In this document: positions 1-6,839 of the stretch, in pieces
How positions within the stretch are numbered: the first letter of the stretch is position 1
Layout: every line of letters starts with the position of its first letter
Source: Chitinispirillaceae bacterium
Lineage (GTDB): Bacteria > Fibrobacterota > Chitinivibrionia > Chitinivibrionales > Chitinispirillaceae
Assembly: GCA_016926315.1 (NCBI GenBank)
Contig: JAFGOU010000295.1
Coordinates: forward strand, 1-14,467
Length of the DNA: 14,467 nt
Reading direction: 5' to 3'
Notes under the pieces: model-generated
Seen by the model: only the letters and a program-made list of their open reading frames with translations
Told to the model about the DNA's origin: nothing
The model's database searches: none
Translations under genes and position numbers: made by a program

Positions 1-265
1 AAAGCATGTTGAGGTTAAAGAATCCGACCGCTTCGGCAATCCCGTTTTCAATTCTCCAGCGCTTACAGTAACGGGTAATAATCTCCAAGACGGTGCTTTT
101 CATACTGACGCTGACTGGTGTGCCAAGGGTTTCGAGTTCTTCGGCGATTTGATACGCGGAGCGTTGTTTCTGCCGCTAATCTGGCGAAAATTGCTGATAG
201 ATGCTATTGCCTTTCAGTCAATAACCAGCCAAATCATTGAATTTATTTGTTGTCTCATAGAACAT
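1..265 (-). pseudogene. Degenerate DDE transposase fragment (C-terminal part, partial at left edge)
   Basis: Reading the minus strand in one frame from about 178 down to 1 gives an open stretch containing TVLEIITRYCKRWRIEN followed by GIAEAVGFFNLNML. The RWRIEN motif with the following FFNLN is the style of the C-terminal catalytic-glutamate region of DDE transposases. Upstream in the same frame there are stop codons (about 177-179 and about 217-219), and an ATG at 263-265 begins a short readable stretch (MFYETTNKF), so the reading frame is broken. The fragment also runs off the left edge, so its real end is unseen. The region is visibly more AT-rich than the rest of the window. No terminal inverted repeat or target duplication is seen inside the window. 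I take it as the remnant of an insertion sequence; the IS family is not determined. Confidence 0.72.
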
Positions 266-374
266 CGTTCAAAAAAAACGGTGTCAGTTCTTAACCTGTT
301 GATATAAAAAATAAGTGAAATCGAACTTTTGCCCCATTCCATGCACTAATTATGGTGAGGCTCAGGATCGCAGC

Positions 375-458
375 GTTTAACCGATCATGACTCAGAAGTT
401 TATCTTGTATACGCGCAGCAATAACCGATATGAAATGTTGTTTAATCGATTAACCAAC
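375..458. promoter_or_regulatory. Candidate operator region: 22-bp palindrome plus repeated TAAYCGAT cores
   Basis: Positions 437-458 form an inverted repeat, GTTG-t-TTAATCGATTAA-c-CAAC, with one mismatched pair; the inner 12 bp (442-453) are perfectly symmetric around a central CG. The core TAAYCGAT recurs at 378-385 and 422-429 (both TAACCGAT), and 375-387 matches 440-452 at 11 of 13 positions. Start-to-start spacings are 44 and 21 bp, close to whole helical turns. A central-CG palindrome with A/T-rich flanks is typical of LacI-family operators, which often control polysaccharide-use genes. The palindrome ends 19 nt before the cellulase ATG, where a bound protein would block transcription or initiation. 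The regulator is not in this window. Family assignment is an inference. Confidence 0.55.
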
Positions 459-477
459 TAATAACGGGGGGTAAACG

Positions 478-2229
478 ATGAAGAGTATAAGAAACAAAGC
501 AACCTTAATCGCTGGAATCCTTGCTTTCACTCTCTTTACAGCAGCCCAGGCCGCGAATGTCTGGGAGATCGATGCCAGTGGCAACATTACCCTTAATGGC
601 TCGGTTTTCCGGATTAAGGGTGGATCCTGGTTCGGACTCGAAGGAAGGGCTGAACTCTCTACCGATGAGAAAAACCCGAGAGGGGCCCCGATGGAGTTGT
701 ACATGGGCAACGTGTTCTGGGCGTCGACCAGCCGCACCCTCGCCAGCGATGCAGCCGAGATAAAAAGAATGGGATTTAACAGCATCAGGATCCCGGTTGC
801 TCCCCAGACCCTTAATGACAACGACCCGCAGGGCAGGGACCCGTACCTCAAAAATACCCCATCAGTGCGTATCCAAGGCGCTTTCAACGCACTCAAGGCG
901 GTTATCAAAGCATGTTCCGACGCCGGCCTCTACGTCCTCCTTGACATGCACTCCTGCTCCAACTATGTGGGCTGGAGGGCGGGCCGGGTGGACGCTCGTC
1001 CGCCTTATGTAGACGCAAACCGTGATGATTATGACTTTAAACGGGAGGATTGCTCCTGTGGAGCGACCGGGAACCCGGGTACCGTCACCCGCATCCAGGC
1101 TTACGACGTAGCGAAGTGGCTTGCCGACCTGAGGACACTGGCCGGTCTGGGAGCGTCAATGGGCGTGGACAACATCATGGGTATCGACATTTTCAACGAA
1201 CCGTGGGACTACAGCTGGAGCGAATGGAGATCGCTCATCGATCAAGCCTATGCGGCGATCAGTTCCGTGAATCCCAACATTCTGATCTTTGCCGAGGGAA
1301 TCGGCGGCTCGAACGGTAACCAGGACGGCAGCCCGGACACGAAAAACGAGACACCTCACGGGAATACGGCCACGAACCCCAACTGGGGCGAGAACCTGTA
1401 TGAAGTGGGCAGCAATCCGCCGACCATGCCAAAGAGCAAGCTGGTGTTCTCACCGCACTGCTATGGCCCTTCGGTATGTACCCAGCCGATGTTCGCGGAC
1501 CTGGATGCACAGCCGGAGTGCGAAGGCCTTGTAGAAGACGCCTTCGGTGATGCGAAATGCCAGATCAAGATCGATCCGGCGAAGCTCGAACCAGGATGGC
1601 ATGAGCACTTCGGGTACTTGAGGGCCCTGGGATATGCTGTTTGTATCGGAGAGTTCGGCGGTAACATGGATTGGCCCAACAGGTCCGAGACGCGCCATCA
1701 GAGACGTTACAGCTACCTCACCGACAAAACAACCGATGAGAAGTGGCAGAACGCCTTTGTAAACTATCTGATCAAGGAAGGGATTTTACATTCCTTCTAC
1801 TGGTCGATCAACCCGGAATCCAGCGATACCTACGGTATTTACACCACTCCCTACGACCCTGTCTCCAACAAAAGCGGCTGGGGTACCTGGTCAGGCACCG
1901 ACGCACGGAAGCTTGCCCTGCTCGCAAAACTATGGAATGCGACCGAAGCAGATCCCGTTATCCCTGCCAAAAAGCATGCTATCAGAAGCACTTTTGCCTT
2001 CCGTGTTTCAGGTACGGGACTCATTACCTATTCATTGCCCAAAGCGGCGTTTGTTTCGCTGAGTCTCTACAATGTTAACGGCCGTTTGCAATCGGAAATA
2101 ATCGGTCGGCAGCAGGAGGCGGGCACTTACTCCGTAAATCCACGAACGGCTGCTGCCGCGGGACCGTATCTGGTTGTTTTCAAGGCCGGCGGATACGCTC
2201 ATAAGCAAATGGTCTATGTGACCCGATAG
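478..2229 (+). CDS. Secreted GH5-family cellulase (endoglucanase) with C-terminal sorting-like beta domain
   Basis: A 583-residue exported glycoside hydrolase, expected to cleave beta-1,4-glucan outside the cell. Residues 1-25 are a Sec signal peptide (basic start, hydrophobic core, AQA before the cleavage site). The catalytic (beta/alpha)8 domain spans about 28-490. GH5 landmarks are visible: Arg104 in IRIPV, His158 in LLDMHSC, acid/base Glu241 in DIFNEPWD, His327/Tyr329 in SPHCYG, nucleophile Glu392 in IGEFGGN, and Trp442 in FYWSINPES. The early motif GGSWFGLEGR (48-57) is, from memory, like Fibrobacter-type GH5 enzymes. Nine cysteines in the mature protein suggest disulfides. Residues about 503-583 form a small beta domain (YSLPKAAFVSLSLYNVNGR, ending in VYVTR) resembling the T9SS/FlgD-like C-terminal domains of FCB-group secreted enzymes. 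ATG 478 follows a GGGGGG Shine-Dalgarno-like run (466-471). Monocistronic; a strong terminator follows. Exact substrate is not proven. Confidence 0.94.
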   Translation: MKSIRNKATLIAGILAFTLFTAAQAANVWEIDASGNITLNGSVFRIKGGSWFGLEGRAELSTDEKNPRGAPMELYMGNVFWASTSRTLASDAAEIKRMGFNSIRIPVAPQTLNDNDPQGRDPYLKNTPSVRIQGAFNALKAVIKACSDAGLYVLLDMHSCSNYVGWRAGRVDARPPYVDANRDDYDFKREDCSCGATGNPGTVTRIQAYDVAKWLADLRTLAGLGASMGVDNIMGIDIFNEPWDYSWSEWRSLIDQAYAAISSVNPNILIFAEGIGGSNGNQDGSPDTKNETPHGNTATNPNWGENLYEVGSNPPTMPKSKLVFSPHCYGPSVCTQPMFADLDAQPECEGLVEDAFGDAKCQIKIDPAKLEPGWHEHFGYLRALGYAVCIGEFGGNMDWPNRSETRHQRRYSYLTDKTTDEKWQNAFVNYLIKEGILHSFYWSINPESSDTYGIYTTPYDPVSNKSGWGTWSGTDARKLALLAKLWNATEADPVIPAKKHAIRSTFAFRVSGTGLITYSLPKAAFVSLSLYNVNGRLQSEIIGRQQEAGTYSVNPRTAAAAGPYLVVFKAGGYAHKQMVYVTR

Positions 2230-2290
2230 CGGGTATCGTTGAAACAGGTCAACAGTCAACCGGCCCTGACGAGGCTGAGTTGGAAAAGCG

Positions 2291-2328
2291 AACAAAAAGC
2301 CAGGTATATCCTGGCTTTTTGTTTTTTT
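2291..2328 (+). terminator. Rho-independent terminator of the cellulase gene
   Basis: A perfect stem pairs 2293-2304 with 2310-2321 (CAAAAAGCCAGG against CCTGGCTTTTTG) around a 5-nt TATAT loop, and two further A-T pairs extend it. A T-run follows (2322-2328). It lies about 60 bp after the cellulase stop. Because A-runs also precede the stem, it could work in both directions. Confidence 0.9.
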
Positions 2329-2368
2329 GGCGGTGGGGGAGCGCGCAGCTCAACAGAGATCCGGAGCA

Positions 2369-2514
2369 TAGGTGTGCCCGTCCGGAAACCCCTGAATTTT
2401 AACATTCGTCATTCCGGCGAACGCCGGAATCCAGGGTTTCTGACAATTTTCGTTAGCTGGATACCGGCTTTCGCCGGTATGACGTCATAAGGAGGACTTT
2501 CCGGACAGACACTA
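2369..2514. repeat. MITE/REP-like element with nested inverted repeats
   Basis: The core at 2407-2484 consists of two 28-nt arms: 2407-2434 (CGTCATTCCGGCGAACGCCG...) and 2457-2484, which match each other as inverted repeats with 3 mismatches. Each arm is itself palindromic (CCGGCGAACGCCGG and CCGGCTTTCGCCGG). Outside this, 2369-2388 (ending CCGTCCGGAAA) and 2498-2514 (TTTCCGGACAGACACTA) form an imperfect outer inverted repeat. The arm sequence is the kind of dispersed repeat that yields spurious peptides such as RHSGERRNPG and IPAFAGMTS in many genomes; such a spurious frame is present here (2239-2490) and is not a gene. The element is non-coding and presumably mobilised in trans by a transposase, though this is not shown here. 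Confidence 0.8.
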
Positions 2515-2730
2515 GGTATGGCCGGGAGACCGCGACCCCTGAAGCTGCGCTGCCACAACGCGCCATGGGCACTTCCACCTTGCAGCGAACCTGCTGTTCA
2601 TTCAAGCTGTAGACATTTCTTTTACGGATAGTTTCTCCCTTGTCGCGCTCAGGGAGTGGTGGTTGCCAGGGCCAAAGCGCTTACCGCCTTTATTTCAACA
2701 ATAACCTATTATTCAATCTCTCCGGTTTGT
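2515..2730. other. Intergenic stretch with no recognisable feature
   Basis: This stretch lies between the repeat element and the stop codon of the TonB-dependent receptor. Both strands were read; no convincing reading frame, RNA or clear terminator hairpin for the minus-strand receptor gene was seen. Confidence 0.6.
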
Positions 2731-4899
2731 TCAGAAAAAGCTGAATTCGATCTGTGCCTGAATGATTCTTGGCGCGCCGATGATGGTCCAGCGGGTTCCC
2801 TGTGACGGGTAGGGCCAGTAGTAGGTGGTATTGAACAGGTTTTCGCAGAACAGGCTTGCGGCGATTTCACCCGATCCTATCTTGAATCCGGCTGCGCGTA
2901 TGTTAAGATAGGCAATGACGGATGGTTTGACCGTATACACCTCAAACCCGTTGGCTTCCCAGCCCCCCTGTTTGGGAGCGGCTACCTTGGTTCGGCTCAT
3001 GCCATTCACCCAGCCGGAAAAGGTAAGGTGGTCACCTGATGAATAGGCCAATCCGAGTTTTGCCCGATAGGCAGGCACCTGTTTGAGTTTTTTCGCCATT
3101 TGGGTGGAGGGGTCGGTGTGGATCGTGTCTTTTGTGGCAACGGTATATTCGGAGTCCGGATCGGCCCATCGTGCGCTGGCAAAACCGCTGACCCGGCCAA
3201 AGGATACCCGGAGCATGTTTTCGAAACCCCGGACCGAATAATCCGGGTTCCTGGTGATTTTAAAATCATTGGCGCCTCCGGAAATCCGTTCGATCACAAA
3301 CCGGTTGGTTTCTATCATGTAATACGGTGATGCCGAATTGAGTATCTGCAATGAACCCAGGGAACATTGCTGAGAGTAGTTGAGTTCGTAATTATCCATG
3401 GCCATGGGGTCGATGGCCGGCTGGCCCGGATTGTTGGTGATCTCGATGAATCCAGGGGGCCTGAATCCCTGGCTGAAAATGGCTTTGAGCGCGGTGCCGG
3501 AAAAGGGCGTGTAGACGGCGGCGGCATGATGCAGCGCGGTACGCGTGGCAAAGGATTCGTCGGCGATTCTGAGGCCGTAATGGAGGTTGAGCGACTTCCA
3601 GGGAAGAAACCGTGCCTGCATGAATCCCGAATAGGAGCGCATATCGACCCGGGGACTGGACATATCGGAGGTGTCGTCCGGCAGGGGAACGACAAAGTAG
3701 TCCCGGATTTTGGCGGGACCGACGATACGCCGGTTATACTCCAGCCCGGCCACAAGGTGCAGTCGGTTGAAGGGTTTCCAGTTGGCCTGGGAGGTCCCGG
3801 TGTACCGGCGTCCTTTGGTATAGTAGCTCTCCTGGAGCCAGATGGTCGCGTCGTTGATGGTATCATTCACCGGGTACCTTACAAGGACGAGATCATCCTG
3901 ATACTGGAACTCCGTTTTGCACGAGAGCGCCCGCGTTACCTCTTTTCGCCAGCCGGCAAAGGGCATTTTATTGTACCCGTTATACTGGTTGCCGATATGG
4001 TCGTACTGCGGGTTATCCATGCCGAAAAGCGTCTGGGTCTCCCAGTAGTTATACCCTGCATAGAGCTGACCATACCCGCTCACCGCGTCACCGATGCTCG
4101 CAAATGCGTTGATGACCTGCTGGTCGTCGCCGACCGGGAGCGTCCCTTTGTAACGGATGGAATCGAGGGCGGGTTGACGCGAGAAAAAATCATCGGCATT
4201 GAAAGAACGGTACCTCTCAAAGGCGTTTACCGAAGTATACTTTGAAAAGCTGACGCCGAGGTCAAGGTTTTCGGCGTGCCTCCGGTACAACCCCTGGATA
4301 AACCGGCGGTCGCCGCCGGCATAGCTTGCCGTCAGGTTGCCGCCGTTTTTTTGCGCCGGGTCCTCGGTCTTGAGCACCACATTAATCACCCCTTGCATCG
4401 AATGTGCGCCGTAAAGGGTGGCCATGGGGCCCATCACCACCTCGACACGCTCGATCATTCCCGCCGGCAGGCTATGGTCCATGATCCACGCCTGTTGGGT
4501 ACGGTTCTCGATAAATTCCCTGCCGTTGATAAGAAACGTAACCTGGTCCAGTATCCCTTGAAAACCTCGGGCTGAGCCGTCCACCTTTATTCCGTGCCAG
4601 TAGTTGTCGAAATTGGGCAACAGTTCGAGGATATCCCTGAGGTCGCGGCATCCATAGCGTTCGATTTCAACGCTGTTAATCACGTAGACGGTAGCCGGGG
4701 CGGTCAGGAGGTCTTCATCGGATTTGGAGGCCGTGGTCACTTTCATGGTTAAAAGGTCATTGAGGGAAAGGCCTTTCATATCCGAGAGCGATGGCGCCGG
4801 GGAGGTATTTTCCGCATAACTTGTCTGGGAAAAGCCTGCAAGTGCGGTGGCTGAAAACACCATTATGACAGTACGAAACAGCAACGGAAGGTCCGCCAT
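2731..4899 (-). CDS. TonB-dependent outer-membrane receptor
   Basis: Predicted 722-residue outer-membrane receptor that would import, or sense, a scarce ligand using TonB energy; the ligand is not identifiable. With start ATG 4897-4899, residues 1-29 are a signal peptide (LLFRTVIMVFSATALAGF, then SYA before cleavage). A plug domain follows at about 50-180, with the typical TVYVINSVEIERYG, a loop with LINGREF, ERVEVVMGP and LYGAHSMQGVINVV. The rest (about 190-722) is a 22-strand-type barrel with alternating aromatic strands, ending in a terminal phenylalanine (IEFSFF). The frame stays open upstream to GTG 5022 and includes ATG 4974, preceded by GAGG. I prefer 4899 because it puts the signal peptide at the N-terminus and has AAGGG upstream. 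It is transcribed divergently from the binding-protein/kinase genes, which suggests a shared function. No TonB, ExbB or ExbD is nearby. Confidence 0.93.
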   Translation of the reverse strand: MADLPLLFRTVIMVFSATALAGFSQTSYAENTSPAPSLSDMKGLSLNDLLTMKVTTASKSDEDLLTAPATVYVINSVEIERYGCRDLRDILELLPNFDNYWHGIKVDGSARGFQGILDQVTFLINGREFIENRTQQAWIMDHSLPAGMIERVEVVMGPMATLYGAHSMQGVINVVLKTEDPAQKNGGNLTASYAGGDRRFIQGLYRRHAENLDLGVSFSKYTSVNAFERYRSFNADDFFSRQPALDSIRYKGTLPVGDDQQVINAFASIGDAVSGYGQLYAGYNYWETQTLFGMDNPQYDHIGNQYNGYNKMPFAGWRKEVTRALSCKTEFQYQDDLVLVRYPVNDTINDATIWLQESYYTKGRRYTGTSQANWKPFNRLHLVAGLEYNRRIVGPAKIRDYFVVPLPDDTSDMSSPRVDMRSYSGFMQARFLPWKSLNLHYGLRIADESFATRTALHHAAAVYTPFSGTALKAIFSQGFRPPGFIEITNNPGQPAIDPMAMDNYELNYSQQCSLGSLQILNSASPYYMIETNRFVIERISGGANDFKITRNPDYSVRGFENMLRVSFGRVSGFASARWADPDSEYTVATKDTIHTDPSTQMAKKLKQVPAYRAKLGLAYSSGDHLTFSGWVNGMSRTKVAAPKQGGWEANGFEVYTVKPSVIAYLNIRAAGFKIGSGEIAASLFCENLFNTTYYWPYPSQGTRWTIIGAPRIIQAQIEFSFF

Positions 4900-5054
4900 T
4901 GTGATACCCTTGGTATGGAACGCCGTGTCGCCTGAACACCCAGTATGGGATGTCGGTACCATATAGAAGCTCATGCAACCGCCTCGTCGGACATTCCATG
5001 GGGCGGTCGCATGGGAAGCCACCTTTATTAGCGATTATAATTTAATTTATTGTA
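4900..5054. promoter_or_regulatory. Divergent intergenic region between the receptor and the binding-protein/kinase genes
   Basis: An A/T-rich patch at 5025-5055 lies between the two divergent genes. It contains the self-complementary octamer ATTATAAT (5035-5042), which reads as a TATAAT -10 box on both strands (5036-5041 on plus). No matching -35 hexamer is evident on either strand, so the promoters are only suggested. If the plus-strand box is used, transcription would start almost at ATG 5055. Confidence 0.4.
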
Positions 5055-5843
5055 ATGGCCGTATTTCATACAATTGATGGTCATTCACCCTTAAGGAACG
5101 TTCCCCGGCGGTACCGCGACCGGAACCCTCTGTTGCGCGCTTTTTTTGCTCTCCTGCTACTGGTTTCAGCGTCGGCACCGGCAATGACCGGTGTCCGCGG
5201 TGGAAGCTCTCTTTATGTTTTTTACCCGTCCACCATGCGCCCGTCCATCATGGCCCAGAAAATCAGCGGAGCCTGCCCGGGGATCAGGGTGACGGTCTTC
5301 GGCCGGTACCAGGACTTCAAGCAGAGGGCCGAATCCGACAATCCGGACCTCATTATCACCAAGCCGCCCGTGCTGCGGGAGCTGCTCCGCTATTCGGAAA
5401 TAATGAGGGGGGTGCGGCAGGGAGAGGAGAAAGAGTCCTGCGTGCTGATTTCCATTGACAAGGTCATACCGTACGACAGCCTTCCCTCGATACGGATCGG
5501 CGTGGTCGATTTTCTGGGCAGAAGTGGTACCGAGCGCTATATGTCTGACTTGCTCGGCCGGCCGCTCGACCTTTATCGTGTCATAAAAATCGAGGATTTG
5601 CTGCCCATGCTGACTTTCAGCAAGGCGCAGGCGATTTTCGTGGGTGAAAGCACTGTGCCTTATTTTACCAAAATCACCTACCTGAACCTCGTGGTCACGC
5701 GGCTTCCCGGCTGCAAAACCGGTCTGGCTGTCTGCGCGGTGAGCGATAAGCGAGAACCGGCAGCGCTTGAGAACGCGGTGCAGGTGATAAAGCAGAATAT
5801 CAACAAGGTGTTGGAGATCGATAAATGGAAACAACTCTACTGA
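5055..5843 (+). CDS. Exported putative substrate-binding protein (type-2 periplasmic-binding-like)
   Basis: A 262-residue protein whose family I cannot name firmly. Residues 27-43 are a hydrophobic signal segment (LLRAFFALLLLVSASAPA), followed by a compact alpha/beta domain. LYVFYPST (53-60), DLIITKPPVLREL (98-110) and IRIGVVDFLGRSGTERYM (146-163) resemble the lobes of PhnD/NMT1-like type-2 binding proteins, in which the first strands bind an anion or small organic ligand. No ABC permease or ATPase gene is adjacent. It is the first gene of the plus-strand cluster and its 3' end overlaps the next gene by 19 bp, indicating translational coupling. The start is uncertain: ATG 5055 has no Shine-Dalgarno and leaves a 26-residue charged lead before the signal segment. 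TTG 5133, with GGAA 7 nt upstream, would give a normal-length signal peptide. Coding status is likely; function is inferred from fold resemblance and context only. Confidence 0.78.
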   Translation: MAVFHTIDGHSPLRNVPRRYRDRNPLLRAFFALLLLVSASAPAMTGVRGGSSLYVFYPSTMRPSIMAQKISGACPGIRVTVFGRYQDFKQRAESDNPDLIITKPPVLRELLRYSEIMRGVRQGEEKESCVLISIDKVIPYDSLPSIRIGVVDFLGRSGTERYMSDLLGRPLDLYRVIKIEDLLPMLTFSKAQAIFVGESTVPYFTKITYLNLVVTRLPGCKTGLAVCAVSDKREPAALENAVQVIKQNINKVLEIDKWKQLY

Positions 5844-6826
5844 AGCGCTTTCGTTATCTTCCGCTGCCGGGCCTGGTCCTTGCGGCTGCGCTCGTCTTCC
5901 TGCTTATGCTGACGAGTCAGGGAGGGGCACAGACGTCGGTGCTTGTGGTGCGGCCCGAGGGAAGCCAGTTCCGGGACGTGGTCAGGGGCATGGCTGATGA
6001 TCTCGGTAATGAGGCGGTGGTTAATGAGGCGATTGTCGGCGACCGCGGCAAAACCATTGAACAGGCGCTTCGGAACTATAAACCTTCCGCGGTGGTTCTT
6101 ATGGACAACAGGGCGATTGAACAGTATCGCGCCTGGCTGACCGCGCGGCCGGATCCCCTGAAAGGGGGGCCCCTTGCCGTCGCGCTTATGGGTATTCTCG
6201 TGGGTGAAGCGATTGCAGGGATGCCCAATACCGGGGCGATTTCCTATGAAATACCCATTGTCACCTCTGCAGTGAATCTCCGGTCCATCCTCGGCAAACC
6301 GATCAGAAAGATCGGGGTGGTCCATCGTTCGCTCATGGCCGGGATGGTGGAACGGAACCGGGAGTCATGTCTGCGCGAAAACCTGTTCATCATCAACCGT
6401 AGCCTTCCGGACCAGAGTATTTTCATGTGGTACCATGTCAGGAGGGCACTTGTCGATCTGCTGGAAAAGGAGAAGGTCGACGTCCTCTGGGTGCCCAATG
6501 ACAATGTCCTTCTTTCACCTTCGCTCCTGATGAACAGCTGGATACCGCAGGTACAAAAACACCGGAGGCCCGTTATCGTTGGCATTGAGGCGCTTGTCGC
6601 CCCGGACCTTGATTTTGGTACGATCGCGGTTCTGCCCGATCATGAAGCGCTCGGCGTCCAGACCGCTTCGCTTATCCTCAAGGCCAGGGAAAACGGATGG
6701 AAGGCGGGGCCCGACAACAACGAGCCGTCGCTGGCGGTATATAAAATCCTCAATTTCCGGCAAGCGCGGAAATGGTATAACGTACCCGAGGAGCGATGTT
6801 CGGGGATCGACAGGATCCTCAAATAG
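5825..6826 (+). CDS. ABC-type substrate-binding protein (ABC_sub_bind-like), probably a sensor component
   Basis: A 333-residue exported protein. After a basic N-terminus, residues 15-35 form a signal peptide or membrane anchor (LPGLVLAAALVFLLMLTSQGG). The mature part is a two-lobed type-1 periplasmic-binding fold: TSVLVVRPEGSQF starts lobe 1, KPSAVVLMDNRA and ISYEIPIVTSAVNL lie in the hinge region, RKIGVVHRSL opens lobe 2, and VDVLWVPNDNVLLSP followed by RPVIVGIEALV is typical of the ABC_sub_bind (YtlA/TrpX-like) family. Such proteins normally feed an ABC importer, but no permease or ATPase is present. The next gene, 13 nt downstream, encodes a membrane histidine kinase, so a ligand-presenting role for that kinase is a reasonable inference. 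ATG 5825 lies inside the end of the preceding gene and has GGAG at 5813-5816 with 8-nt spacing. Confidence 0.86.
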   Translation: METTLLKRFRYLPLPGLVLAAALVFLLMLTSQGGAQTSVLVVRPEGSQFRDVVRGMADDLGNEAVVNEAIVGDRGKTIEQALRNYKPSAVVLMDNRAIEQYRAWLTARPDPLKGGPLAVALMGILVGEAIAGMPNTGAISYEIPIVTSAVNLRSILGKPIRKIGVVHRSLMAGMVERNRESCLRENLFIINRSLPDQSIFMWYHVRRALVDLLEKEKVDVLWVPNDNVLLSPSLLMNSWIPQVQKHRRPVIVGIEALVAPDLDFGTIAVLPDHEALGVQTASLILKARENGWKAGPDNNEPSLAVYKILNFRQARKWYNVPEERCSGIDRILK

Positions 6827-6839
6827 ACCGGTCATTACC

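Noticed and set aside
2407..2484. CRISPR-like array from repeated arms
   Set aside because: There are only two arms, in inverted and not direct orientation, and no spacers or cas genes.
2239..2490. 83-codon plus-strand frame after the cellulase
   Set aside because: It reads through the terminator hairpin and the repeat element; its end (RHSGERRNPG, IPAFAGMTS) is the typical spurious translation of such repeats.
3367..4245. 292-codon plus-strand frame inside the TonB-dependent receptor gene
   Set aside because: It is antisense to well-conserved receptor sequence, shows no domain, signal peptide or ribosome-binding site, and is best explained as a shadow.
4900..5022. Longer N-terminus of the TonB-dependent receptor (GTG 5022 or ATG 4974)
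   Set aside because: The extra residues would bury the signal peptide; ATG 4899 gives a standard signal peptide at the N-terminus. The GAGG before ATG 4974 leaves a small doubt.
6579..6839. Upstream extension of the histidine kinase frame to 6579
   Set aside because: It overlaps the solute-binding gene in another frame and gives an Arg/Ser-rich sequence without homology look; the transmembrane N-terminus begins naturally at ATG 6840.
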